The notes beneath the pieces were generated by a model. It had not been told where the DNA came from and searched no databases. It saw only the letters and a list, made by a program, of their open reading frames with translations. Made by a program: the position numbers and the translations under genes. A stretch of 64,000 nt of DNA from DRKI01 sp011051875 (GTDB lineage Bacteria; Desulfobacterota; Desulfobulbia; Desulfobulbales; Desulfobulbaceae). Shown piece by piece: positions 53,941 through 61,909 of the stretch. Each line of letters opens with the position of its first letter. Within the stretch, counting starts at the first letter, position 1. Location of the stretch: NCBI GenBank assembly GCA_026990385.1, contig JALXDL010000054.1, positions 62,001 through 126,000 on the forward strand. Reading direction: 5' to 3'.

Positions 53941-55269
53941 ATGAAAACACAGCTGGAGCTGGCACGTGAGGGGGTCATTACCGCGAAGATGGAACAGGTG
54001 GCCGTGGACGAGGGCGTGGAGAGCGCATGGGTGCGGGAAATGGTCGCCCGGGGCGAGATCGTGATCCCGGCCAATCCCGGACGGCCGGACCAGAAGGTGG
54101 TCGGCATCGGCACCGGGCTGCGCACCAAGGTCAATGCCTCCATCGGCACCTCGTCGGACATCAAGGACGTGGAGTTGGAAAAACGCAAGGCCGTGATCGC
54201 CGAGCAGGAAAAGGCGGACACCCTGATGGAACTCTCCACGGGCGGGGACCTGGACCGGGTCCGCAGGGAGGTGCTGGCGGTGACCGCTCTGCCGGTTGGC
54301 AACGTGCCCCTCTACCAGGCCTTTTCCGAGGCGACCAGGAAGTATCACAATCCCAACCGGCTGGACCCGGAATACCTGTTCGAGCTCATCGAGCGGCAAC
54401 TGGAAGACGGTATTTCGTTCATGGCCATCCACTGCGGCATCAACCGCTTCTCCATCGAGCGGCTGCGGCGCCAGGGGTACCGGTATGGCGGCCTGGTCTC
54501 CAAGGGCGGCACCTTTATGGTTTCCTGGATGGAATACAATGACCGCGAAAATCCCCTGTACGAACAGTTCGACCGTGTCTGCGCCCTGATGAAGAAGTAT
54601 GACGCGGTGCTCTCGCTGGGCAACGGTATCCGCGCAGGCGCCATCCATGATTCCCATGACCGGGCCCAGGTGGCCGAGATGGTGATCAACTGTGAACTGG
54701 CCGAACTGGGCCGGGAGATGGGCTGCCAGATGATGGTGGAGGGGCCGGGCCACGTGCCCCTGGACGAGATCGCCGGCAACATCATGCTGGAGAAACGGAT
54801 GAGCGGCAATGCGCCCTACTATGTGCTCGGTCCCCTGCCGGCCGATTCCGGGGCAGGTTACGATCACATCACCGCCGCCATCGGGGCCGCCGATGCGGCC
54901 CGGCACGGCGCTGACCTGATCTGCTACATAACCCCGGCCGAACATCTTGCCCTGCCCAACGAGGATGACGTACGGGAGGGAATCCGGGCCACCAGGCTCG
55001 CGGCCCGAATCGGGGACATCGCCCGGGACCCGTCCAGGCGCGACCGGGAGAGGGACGTTGCCATCGCCCGCCGCGACACCCGCTGGGAGGAGCACATGGA
55101 GCTGCTCATGTTCCCGGACCGGGCGCGCAGGATCCGGGAGGAACGGACCCCGGAAAACAGCCGTACCTGTACCATGTGCGGTGATTTCTGCGCCATGGAG
55201 CGGGGAATCAGCCTGTTCAGGGACGATATCCGCGGTGACAAGTGCGGCCACACTGTGGTCCGTTCCTGA
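53941..55269 (+). CDS. bzaF: ThiC-family radical SAM synthase, probably BzaF (5-hydroxybenzimidazole synthase)
   Basis: The 442-residue product is plainly of the ThiC family: TQLELAREGVITAKMEQVA, GTSSDIKDVELEK, MAIHCGINRFSIERL, MVEGPGHVPLDEIAGN, DLICYITPAEHLALP. ThiC makes the thiamin pyrimidine from aminoimidazole ribotide; its anaerobic paralogue BzaF makes 5-hydroxybenzimidazole, a B12 lower-ligand precursor, from the same substrate. Control by a cobalamin riboswitch rather than a TPP element argues for BzaF. The C-terminal cluster motif reads CTMCGDFC, spaced CX2CX3C, one residue shorter than the CX2CX4C of typical ThiC. AAGGAG precedes the ATG. No thi genes are adjacent. A true ThiC remains possible. 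Confidence 0.8.
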   Translation: MKTQLELAREGVITAKMEQVAVDEGVESAWVREMVARGEIVIPANPGRPDQKVVGIGTGLRTKVNASIGTSSDIKDVELEKRKAVIAEQEKADTLMELSTGGDLDRVRREVLAVTALPVGNVPLYQAFSEATRKYHNPNRLDPEYLFELIERQLEDGISFMAIHCGINRFSIERLRRQGYRYGGLVSKGGTFMVSWMEYNDRENPLYEQFDRVCALMKKYDAVLSLGNGIRAGAIHDSHDRAQVAEMVINCELAELGREMGCQMMVEGPGHVPLDEIAGNIMLEKRMSGNAPYYVLGPLPADSGAGYDHITAAIGAADAARHGADLICYITPAEHLALPNEDDVREGIRATRLAARIGDIARDPSRRDRERDVAIARRDTRWEEHMELLMFPDRARRIREERTPENSRTCTMCGDFCAMERGISLFRDDIRGDKCGHTVVRS

Positions 55270-55342
55270 TTATCCTCCTGTCATCATGGAAATACAGCAA
55301 CTTGAAAACGAAAAAAGGTTTTGCTTTTTCACTCTGATTTGA

Positions 55343-55358
55343 GATAATTTCTATTATC
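55343..55358. promoter_or_regulatory. Palindromic site upstream of hemerythrin
   Basis: GATAAT-TTCT-ATTATC is a perfect 6+6 palindrome in an AT-rich patch about 100 bases before the hemerythrin gene. It resembles half-sites of Fur boxes. The regulator is a guess. Confidence 0.35.
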
Positions 55359-55366
55359 AGTATGAA

Positions 55367-55406
55367 CACCGGCTCCCCTGCCGACATCCTGTCCGGGGAG
55401 CCGGTG
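55367..55406 (+). promoter_or_regulatory. 12-bp perfect hairpin in the hemerythrin leader
   Basis: CACCGGCTCCCC and GGGGAGCCGGTG pair perfectly over 12 bases with a 16-base loop. No U-run follows, so it is not a simple terminator. It lies 41 bases before the hemerythrin start. A 12-base word, CACTACCTGTCC, occurs just after it (55409) and also in the riboswitch leader (53807). Confidence 0.5.
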
Positions 55407-55447
55407 CGCACTACCTGTCCGGATGATGACAGCGAGGGGGACGTCAG

Positions 55448-55858
55448 ATGCAGTTTTTTCCGTGGAAGGATCAGTACAGCCTGAACATCAGTGAGATAGA
55501 CGAACAGCACCGGATGCTGGTGGGCATGATCGACAGGCTGCACACCGCCATGGCCGAGGGCAAGGGCAAGAGTGTGCTTGACGAAATCATCAACGAACTC
55601 TACAACTACACCAAGTTTCATTTCATAACCGAAGAACGGCTTATGGATGAATACGACTATCCCGGTTTCGCGGAACACAAGCGTGAACACAAGGAACTGA
55701 TTGGCAAGGTGCTGGCCATGATGGAACGGCACAAGAAGAGCACCCTCGGCCTCAGTTCGGACCTCTCCATCATGCTCCAGGAGTGGCTCAACAGCCACAT
55801 CCTCGAGACAGACAAGAAGTACAGCGAGTTCCTCGCCGACAGGGGCATCCGTCTCTGA
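55448..55858 (+). CDS. Bacteriohemerythrin
   Basis: The 136-residue four-helix protein carries the diiron ligands of hemerythrins: His in ISEIDEQHRMLVG, His and Glu in KFHFITEERLMDEY, two His in EHKREHKEL, and the late HILETDKKY. It binds O2 reversibly and in anaerobes is thought to buffer or deliver oxygen. It is a stand-alone domain with no chemoreceptor fusion. It is followed 56 bp downstream by the FmdE gene on the same strand. Confidence 0.95.
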   Translation: MQFFPWKDQYSLNISEIDEQHRMLVGMIDRLHTAMAEGKGKSVLDEIINELYNYTKFHFITEERLMDEYDYPGFAEHKREHKELIGKVLAMMERHKKSTLGLSSDLSIMLQEWLNSHILETDKKYSEFLADRGIRL

Positions 55859-55914
55859 GCCCGGCCGGCCTTTGCTCCGCCGCAGGCCGGCCCGCAGGAA
55901 CTGGAGACACCGCA

Positions 55915-56529
55915 ATGGACGAAAACATCATTTCCAGGGAGATGGTCCGGCAGACCATCGGGTTCCACGGCCACTCCTGTCCCGGCCTGGCCTTCGGCAT
56001 CCGCGTTGCAGAGCAGGTGCTGGCCCGGTTCGGCTCTTCGCGTGACGAGGAACTGGTGGCGGTGGTGGAAAACGACATGTGCGCCGTGGATGCCATCCAG
56101 TTTCTCACCGGCTGCACCTTTGGCAAGGGCAATCTCCTGTTTCTTGATTACGGCAAGAACGCCTACACCTTTTACCGGCGCGCCACTGACAGCGGTATCA
56201 GGATAGCGGTCAGGCCGGAGATCGGCTGCCTGCGTGACGATCAGCTCGGGGACCTGCTGCGGAAAAAAGGCGGGCCCGGCCTGGACGCGGATGAAGAACG
56301 GCTGCTGGCGGAACGCAGGGAGTTGCGCCGCCGCCGGATCATGGAGGCCCCGGCTGAAGAGCTTTTTGTTGTCAGGGACGTGGCCGGGCCCGTGCCCCGG
56401 CGTGCCAGGGTCATGGAGAGCCTGGTCTGCCAGGCCTGCGGTGAACCGGTCATGGAATCACGGACACGCCGGTTCTTTGGCCGCACCCTCTGCATCCCCT
56501 GTTTTGACGCCATGGAAAAACGGGCCTGA
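55915..56529 (+). CDS. FmdE-family protein with C-terminal zinc ribbon
   Basis: The 204-residue product begins with the FmdE signature IGFHGHSCPGLAFGIRVAE (near residues 16-34). Then come VVENDMCAVDAIQFLTGCT and FGKGNLLFLDYGKNAYTFY. It ends in a zinc ribbon (CQACGEPV and CIPCFDAM). FmdE proteins are linked to molybdenum or tungsten formylmethanofuran dehydrogenases, but in organisms without methanogenesis their role is unclear; metal or redox cofactor handling is suspected. A GGAG precedes the ATG. It follows the hemerythrin gene and may share its transcript. Confidence 0.9.
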   Translation: MDENIISREMVRQTIGFHGHSCPGLAFGIRVAEQVLARFGSSRDEELVAVVENDMCAVDAIQFLTGCTFGKGNLLFLDYGKNAYTFYRRATDSGIRIAVRPEIGCLRDDQLGDLLRKKGGPGLDADEERLLAERRELRRRRIMEAPAEELFVVRDVAGPVPRRARVMESLVCQACGEPVMESRTRRFFGRTLCIPCFDAMEKRA

Positions 56530-57199
56530 CCCGGCCCGGCCGGAGTCGGTAATCCGGGTTGTATCCAACCGTGGTCCATGTGGCCCCGCGGTCGGCACGG
56601 GGATTGCTATCCCGTCAGCAACGGCCTGCCTGCCTTGTTTTTTTTCTGCCGGATATGACCCTTGTTTCCTGACCTGACCAGGAAAAAAGGTCCTGATCAT
56701 CCGTTCGTACATCCCACTCATTTTTCCTTTCCCTTTCAGTTCTCTTTCCGGTGGGCCGTACCTCGTCACAGTCTCAACCGGCAACGGCCGGCCCGGTGCC
56801 TTGATGCAAGGCCGCAACAGACCATGAAGACAGCGCTGCCAGGGCTTCAGAAGCAACGCATGCCTGGCTATTACCAACAATGAAACCCGGTCGTCACTTT
56901 CCTGTCCGGGAGCCTTCCGACAACCATCATTGCAATTCTGCAAAGTGCACGATTGCAGCCTTTGCAGGTTTGCAATGGTTCCGGCCGGGCCGGGAAAAGT
57001 CTTCCTGCGTAATATTCTGAAAACTCTATAAAAAGCAGAGAGCCTCCGTCTGGCATGCCATGTGCTTTCCAAGGGTAAGTCAAACCGAATCAGCAACTGA
57101 AAGGAGGCAGTGGAAACGGTCGGCCGGCGGCATGGTGCCCGGCTGCATGACTTCAGGTGGTATGTCAATCGAGTTTCACGAGCGTATGGGAGGCACGTC
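56530..57199. other. Intergenic with an inverted repeat
   Basis: The 670-bp spacer contains no credible gene. It carries a long imperfect palindrome at 56928-56977 and an AT-rich stretch with CTATAAAAAG near 57,025 that could be a promoter for the membrane protein downstream. Confidence 0.5.
56928..56977. promoter_or_regulatory. Imperfect 17-bp inverted repeat
   Basis: CATTGCAATTCTGCAAA and TTTGCAGGTTTGCAATG are complementary at 15 of 17 positions around a 16-base spacer that itself contains another TTGCAG. Repeated TTGCA/TGCAA words suggest a protein-binding site rather than a terminator; no U-run follows. It lies about 220 bases before the next gene. Confidence 0.5.
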
Positions 57200-57607
57200 A
57201 TGAGTCAATGGTTAATTCTTCTCGCTATCGTCCCCTTATCCTGTCTGCAGTTGACAAGAATGTATCAGACCAAAAACAGGTGGATGCTCAACGGCATTGC
57301 CTTCGGGCTGGTGGTGGCACCGATCAGTTTCGGGCTGCTGAAGCTGACCTACATCCCCCTGATCGGCAAGATACTCGGCCTCATCGGGCTGGTGGCCAAC
57401 CTGACCCATGGTTCGGTAGGCTACTTCTGCCTTGTCGGCTCAGGTATTCTTGACCCCGGGGCTACGATCACGGCTTCGCAGCTCGTGCTGATCAACCTGG
57501 TCAATGGTCTGCTGTTCGCCTTCTGCTACGGCATGATCGGCTACTCCATCGACCGGAAACTGGAGATGGCCCAGGGCAGGATGGATGCCGGCGTAGCGCG
57601 GCTGTAG
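57200..57607 (+). CDS. Small membrane protein, unknown
   Basis: The 135-residue product has three or four membrane helices (about residues 3-18, 28-48, 50-68 and 90-115) separated by short loops, with a basic C-terminal end. GGGAGG lies seven bases before the Met at 57200, which rejects the longer frame. No family name comes to mind. The neighbouring small gene is also membrane-anchored. Confidence 0.7.
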   Translation: MSQWLILLAIVPLSCLQLTRMYQTKNRWMLNGIAFGLVVAPISFGLLKLTYIPLIGKILGLIGLVANLTHGSVGYFCLVGSGILDPGATITASQLVLINLVNGLLFAFCYGMIGYSIDRKLEMAQGRMDAGVARL

Positions 57608-57746
57608 CCGGCACCGGCCAGGATCTCTCCTGTTGCGGCATCGTCGCAGGGCGGCGATGCCGTTGTCATGAGGTCCGGTCGCGGACCCCGCCGGCCCGAC
57701 GTACCGGACGATGCATCACACCATCACCATTCAGGATACTCTTGTC

Positions 57747-57992
57747 ATGATCAGAACACGGAATGCCAGGCTCGGCTCCAGGACAGTCGGGAAAAGGGTC
57801 AGGGCCTTAGGCAATAACGACGACACGGTGGACCTGCCGGAAGGAGTAAGCAGGGTCGGGGCAGGGGTGCTTATGGTGCTTGCCGCACTCATAGGCGTGT
57901 GGGGGATACTCTGCCTTGCCTCGGGAATCAGGGTGTGCGGCGGAGTCTCGGCCCTGGCGGCAAACTGGCTTGCCAGCATACTCGGCGGATAA
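57747..57992 (+). CDS. Small single-helix membrane protein, unknown
   Basis: The 81-residue product has a basic N-terminus, then one membrane helix (about 39-63: GAGVLMVLAALIGVWGILCL) and a second short hydrophobic end (ALAANWLASILGG). No clear ribosome site decides between starts at 57711 and 57747. I chose the shorter because an AGGA lies at plausible distance. Coding status is moderately supported. Confidence 0.5.
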   Translation: MIRTRNARLGSRTVGKRVRALGNNDDTVDLPEGVSRVGAGVLMVLAALIGVWGILCLASGIRVCGGVSALAANWLASILGG

Positions 57993-58183
57993 GCCGCCTC
58001 CACTGGACCAGGTTGGAACCCGGCCGCAACAGCCGATGAACATCAAACCGCCTTGAAAGGGAAGGCACGGAGCAGGGGCACCTGCACCGACGGCCGGCCC
58101 CTCCTGCCGACTCGATGCGGTGTCCTCTTCCCGGCCCGCCGGGAGCAGTTCCCTTGGCTACAGGTAGTTGTTCCCCTTCCTGT

Positions 58184-58215
58184 ACGGGTACGAGATATTC
58201 TCGTACCCGTTTTTT
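58184..58215 (+). terminator. Intrinsic terminator
   Basis: ACGGGTACGAGA and TCTCGTACCCGT form a perfect 12-bp stem with the three-base loop TAT, followed by five or six T. It ends a plus-strand transcript, presumably the one carrying the small gene that stops at 57992, leaving a 3' stretch of about 190 bases before it. Confidence 0.85.
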
Positions 58216-58282
58216 GTTTGCTCGACCCTGTACACGGGCAAAGGTGCCCCGGCTCCCTGTGCAGGCCCGGGCAGGTAACCGT

Positions 58283-59043
58283 TCAGCAGCATTTATCTCG
58301 GGGCAGACGGAGCGGGACGATAAAGCAACGTAAGCGATATATGTGACGTCCCTGAAGAATGGAAGCCATGTCTCGCTGGTTGGAGAAAAACCGATACGCC
58401 CTCTTTGTTGCGGCTTCACTGCCGCAGGCCGAGGGTAGAAGCGCCCAAGGGTGGGCATAACAATCACGACACAGAGTGAGCATCCGCCGGTGCAGCCGCC
58501 TATCGCTCAGGCTGGTGGTGCTCCCGGGCCTCGTCATCCAAGCCAATCCACCGGTCCCTGTCCCGGAACCAATAGGCGGCGCTGGAAAAACCTGCTGCTC
58601 CAATGATCCCCTGGTGCTCCCGATGATATACCGGATTTGGGCACCGCACAGGAGACCTGCTCCCTGGGGATGAAAGCTGTCCATGTATTATCCCACAGGC
58701 TCGACAGATTCCGATCGCTGTTGACCATGGTGAAGGTAATCGTTTCCAGCCCGCTGATCGTGCCCTCGAACGTGGTTCGCTGGAATGGAGACCCTGTTTT
58801 TTTAGCGTCCCTGATCGAAGCCTTCCAGCGTGGACGGGGCAGGGTGATCAGGCCATACGTTTCCGGTTTCCGCAGGGCCAAGGAGCACGAGGCAATGGGG
58901 TATCATCCGGTACCAGAGCGCCAGTCCAGTCGCTGGCAGACCTTTTGGGCAAGCCCATGGCGGCTCAGCTCCGGGTCAGCTGCGACTGTCGTGTTGATCC
59001 ACCCGATGGTGGTATGATCGAATCGTTCCAGGTTACGTGGCAT
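58283..59043 (-). pseudogene. Decayed transposase (DUF4338 plus Tn5/IS4-type N-terminus)
   Basis: Read on the minus strand from an ATG at 59043, one frame gives a DUF4338-like start (PELSRHGLAQKVCQRLDWRS, GLITLPRPRW). An in-frame TGA interrupts it at 58903-58905. The next parts appear in other frames: HPQGAGLLCGAQIRYII, then WFRDRDRWIGLDDEARE, then a Tn5/IS4-type DNA-binding domain (LPSACGSEAATKRAYRFFSN). The catalytic part is absent. At least one stop, three frameshifts and a 3' truncation make it non-functional. It marks the boundary with the AT-rich island. Confidence 0.75.
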
Positions 59044-59270
59044 GGCTGACCCTACCATGCCACGTACGCATCATTTTCTTCAAGGAAAGATGTATCCTTG
59101 TGTCAGCGTATATCGGGAGGTTCGAACGTATGCAGATGGGGTGCCCTGTGATCGCAACATAGTTTTCCCGATCCTGGCGTCTTCTGAATCAGGAAACAAC
59201 ACTGCACCGGGAGGCAGGCTTATTTGTGAATCCTGGGCTAACATGAACCATAAATCCAGTACCCCAGTTA
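59044..59270. other. Junction between GC-rich chromosome and AT-rich island
   Basis: No gene is seen. Composition shifts here from GC-rich to AT-rich. The sequence is probably a remnant of the insertion that left the decayed transposase. Confidence 0.4.
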
Positions 59271-61217
59271 CTAATCTCGTCTGAAATCAGGAGGGGGCGA
59301 AATATTGCCAGCAGGGCTGTAAATATAGATCTTGGATAACGCATGGTAATCCTGGGTAACACTGAATCCGTTCCCGCTCCAATCCACATCACTGGTATGA
59401 TCAGCACTGTCGAAATACAGCTCACGGTATCCGGCCGGTGGGTCAAGATAAACTGAAGGAGTATCGATTTTGAAGGTTACATAATAATCGCTCCCCGGCT
59501 CAAGAGCTATTGTAACCGGATCACTCAATTTTTCGACACCAGCACCAACGGTTACACCGCTGCTCCAAGCCGCATTGTTAAAGGTGACCTGTTTCCATGT
59601 GCTGTCTATAACATCACCTTCACCCCCGGCTATATCCCGTTGGGCAATGGAGACATTACGAATGGTATAGTCACCAGAGCTACGTCCCTGGAATCCAAGC
59701 ACAACCTGACTAGCACTGTCTGTTATGCTGTCGCCCTGAACCAACAACCGCACGCAGTAGGTAACACCTGAGTCAGTCCATGAGCTGTCACCGGTCTGCA
59801 CAGTGGCATCCCAGCCGACCGGACAGGTACAGGTGATGGTCATGGTCTTGCTGGTAGTCTGCCCGGAATCGTCAGTTGCAGTTATGGTCGTAACCACGGT
59901 TTCATTTTTGTTCACCGTAATTGGCGCGCTCCAAGTTGCAAAGCCATCTGTTGAAGTTGCTATACCGCTTTGGCCGTTATCAGTTGAATAGGTTACCGAC
60001 TGTATGGAATTATCATCTGAGGCAGTACCAGCAATTGTCAACTCTTGGCTAGGTTCGGTCAAAATTACTGTATATGTTGGTTCAGTTGTCGGGGCGGTGA
60101 AGGTTACTGCTGGTGGGGTGTCCGCTGACGGATTACTGCTGGAAGAATTGATGGTTACCGGAAATCCCTGGCCATTATTACTTACATTACCATCTGTGTC
60201 GATGACATACAGATAAACTGTCTGTCCTTCTTGGAAGGAACCACTGTTTACAATAAAATGAATATTATCTTGATTCCAAGAAACAGGTTCTTGCAACTCA
60301 ATATGAGTACAGTTGGCATAGCTCGGTTGATCACCTAATTCAATGCGAGCCCAAGAATCATCGATATAAATATCATCCCAGTAAGTGTGAACCTCGTGCC
60401 CAGGATTTAAATTATTTGTTTCAAAATAACCAAAATGCATCCAGCGAAACAAATTGGGGTAAGAAGACGTTCTTGTAGCAATATTTTCTATCGATTTTAC
60501 CGTCATAGTGCCATCAGCATTCATAACCTTGACAAGTACACTTCCGTCCCTTGCATCTACAGCAGAACTTTCCCGGACTATTAGTTGTGTATGAGACCAT
60601 TGACCAAGCTTGTATCCCGGATTCCATATAGCCCCACCTGTTGTTCCATCCAGAGAAATTAAACTCTGCTGAGGAGAAAGATCAGGATAGTACCAATTAG
60701 AAACAGATACCTGTGGATAATCTCCATGCACTGGCCCTGCAGTCAAACGCCAATATTTTAATTGCCAATAGTTACTGGCAGATACATTTTTCACATCTAT
60801 ATATGACCAAAAACTTACAAAAATTTTTCTAGGAGAAACAGCATCAGGAAAGACATTTTTAAAAGCCGAGCCATTTTGTCCGCCATATACCATTTTATCG
60901 ACGATATTAAATGTCGAGTTCGATGTACGTTGGAAACTATCATCATAAACGATATTTGAATTATCAGTCTGTGACCAAACACCATGGCTTTGTAAACTTT
61001 GCCCCGATGACACATTATCTTCAAATTTGTCAAACAATACAGGTGATGCAATTTCCTTAACTGAAAATGAACTGCCTGTAATGACTGATTCTGTACCAAA
61101 ATCACCAAAATTACATCCAGTAACAGTAGGACCCGCAACTGCCATCTGAGCAAAAGTTAAAAGGAAAACGGGATATATCCAATTGATAGGCAAAAAATTT
61201 TTTTTTATAGTTACCAT
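59271..61217 (-). CDS. Secreted protein with jelly-roll and Ig-like domains
   Basis: The 648-residue product has a signal peptide (residues 1-28, ending QMAVAG). A domain at about 50-300 looks like a LamG/polysaccharide-lyase-type jelly roll (GHEVHTYWDDIYIDDSWARIE near its end). An Ig-like bacterial adhesin-type domain follows (about 385-480: SQELTIAGTASDDNSIQSV, TTITATDDSGQTTSKT), then a C-terminal beta domain that is not a sorting signal. Such proteins bind or process surface polysaccharide. It is in the AT-rich block with a PEP-CTERM protein, a glycosyltransferase and a CapK homologue, all on the minus strand. Confidence 0.75.
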   Translation of the reverse strand: MVTIKKNFLPINWIYPVFLLTFAQMAVAGPTVTGCNFGDFGTESVITGSSFSVKEIASPVLFDKFEDNVSSGQSLQSHGVWSQTDNSNIVYDDSFQRTSNSTFNIVDKMVYGGQNGSAFKNVFPDAVSPRKIFVSFWSYIDVKNVSASNYWQLKYWRLTAGPVHGDYPQVSVSNWYYPDLSPQQSLISLDGTTGGAIWNPGYKLGQWSHTQLIVRESSAVDARDGSVLVKVMNADGTMTVKSIENIATRTSSYPNLFRWMHFGYFETNNLNPGHEVHTYWDDIYIDDSWARIELGDQPSYANCTHIELQEPVSWNQDNIHFIVNSGSFQEGQTVYLYVIDTDGNVSNNGQGFPVTINSSSSNPSADTPPAVTFTAPTTEPTYTVILTEPSQELTIAGTASDDNSIQSVTYSTDNGQSGIATSTDGFATWSAPITVNKNETVVTTITATDDSGQTTSKTMTITCTCPVGWDATVQTGDSSWTDSGVTYCVRLLVQGDSITDSASQVVLGFQGRSSGDYTIRNVSIAQRDIAGGEGDVIDSTWKQVTFNNAAWSSGVTVGAGVEKLSDPVTIALEPGSDYYVTFKIDTPSVYLDPPAGYRELYFDSADHTSDVDWSGNGFSVTQDYHALSKIYIYSPAGNISPPPDFRRD

Positions 61218-61286
61218 AGCATGTCATAGAAGATGAGAATTAGTGGCTTTGAGCAGCGTTCACAAGTTACCTGATTTGTCCACATT

Positions 61287-61895
61287 CTACTTGCTATAAC
61301 CGTGCCAATATAAAAAAAACTGGTATTTTTTTGGTATTTCCATAAGTCCCAAAAAACCGATTAAAAAAAGTACTAACGAAGCAGGTTCAGGAATAGGAGA
61401 GGGCGCTCCCACCGTGAAAGTAAAATTAGCGAAGAAAATATCCATTGTGTTGTGAGAGTACAGCTCAACGCCTCCTGAGGCTGTTAATCCATATAAATTG
61501 ACAGGCAAAGAATTTCCTGTCCATGAAAATTCGAGAAGATTCGAATCCGTTACGACTACGTTATGTAACAGAGGCGAGACGTTAAAATTTGTCAGATAAA
61601 TCATTGGATCAGGAGACTGGAAGACATAAACACTTTGAAAAAAGGTACTAAATTCATTATCAACAGTAAACTCTATAGCTGAAACACCAACCTCATTATC
61701 ATAAATAATTGTACCACTCAATAAATCGCCATTATGTAATCTGGCAGAGTCTTCAAGTAGTTCGTTATAACCAGTTCCAGGTGAGACAGTTATTTGACCA
61801 GACAGGTTATAGATGACAGACGTAGCTACTGCGCTTGAACACCAAATAAACAATGAAATAAGTATTACAAAAAATGCGGTGACATAAAATTTCAT
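61287..61895 (-). CDS. PEP-CTERM sorting-domain protein
   Basis: The 202-residue product has an N-terminal signal (FYVTAFFVILISLFIWC) and ends with the PEP-CTERM signal: PIPEPASLVLFLIGFLGL then a basic PKKYQFF stretch. That signal directs cleavage and surface attachment by an exosortase, which must be encoded elsewhere. The mature part is a beta-rich domain rich in Ser, Thr and Asn, as in secreted matrix proteins. It lies between the jelly-roll protein and the glycosyltransferase; exosortase systems usually sit with exopolysaccharide genes. Confidence 0.85.
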   Translation of the reverse strand: MKFYVTAFFVILISLFIWCSSAVATSVIYNLSGQITVSPGTGYNELLEDSARLHNGDLLSGTIIYDNEVGVSAIEFTVDNEFSTFFQSVYVFQSPDPMIYLTNFNVSPLLHNVVVTDSNLLEFSWTGNSLPVNLYGLTASGGVELYSHNTMDIFFANFTFTVGAPSPIPEPASLVLFLIGFLGLMEIPKKYQFFLYWHGYSK

Positions 61896-61909
61896 GACTA
61901 CCTCGAAAG

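Noticed and set aside
57000..57199. c-di-GMP (GEMM) riboswitch before the small membrane protein
   Set aside because: The conserved GEMM core words are missing.
56458..57201. 247-codon minus-strand frame opposite the FmdE end and the following spacer
   Set aside because: No domain, no ribosome site, and it overlaps the FmdE zinc-ribbon codons.
58000..58215. 6S RNA or SRP RNA
   Set aside because: Neither the SRP tetraloop/GGAAG core nor the 6S central-bubble pattern is recognisable; kept only as a possible 3' UTR or sRNA.
58283..59043. Druantia-type defence gene (DUF4338)
   Set aside because: The DUF4338 part is followed by a Tn5/IS4-type DNA-binding domain and is broken by a stop and frameshifts; no other defence genes are nearby.
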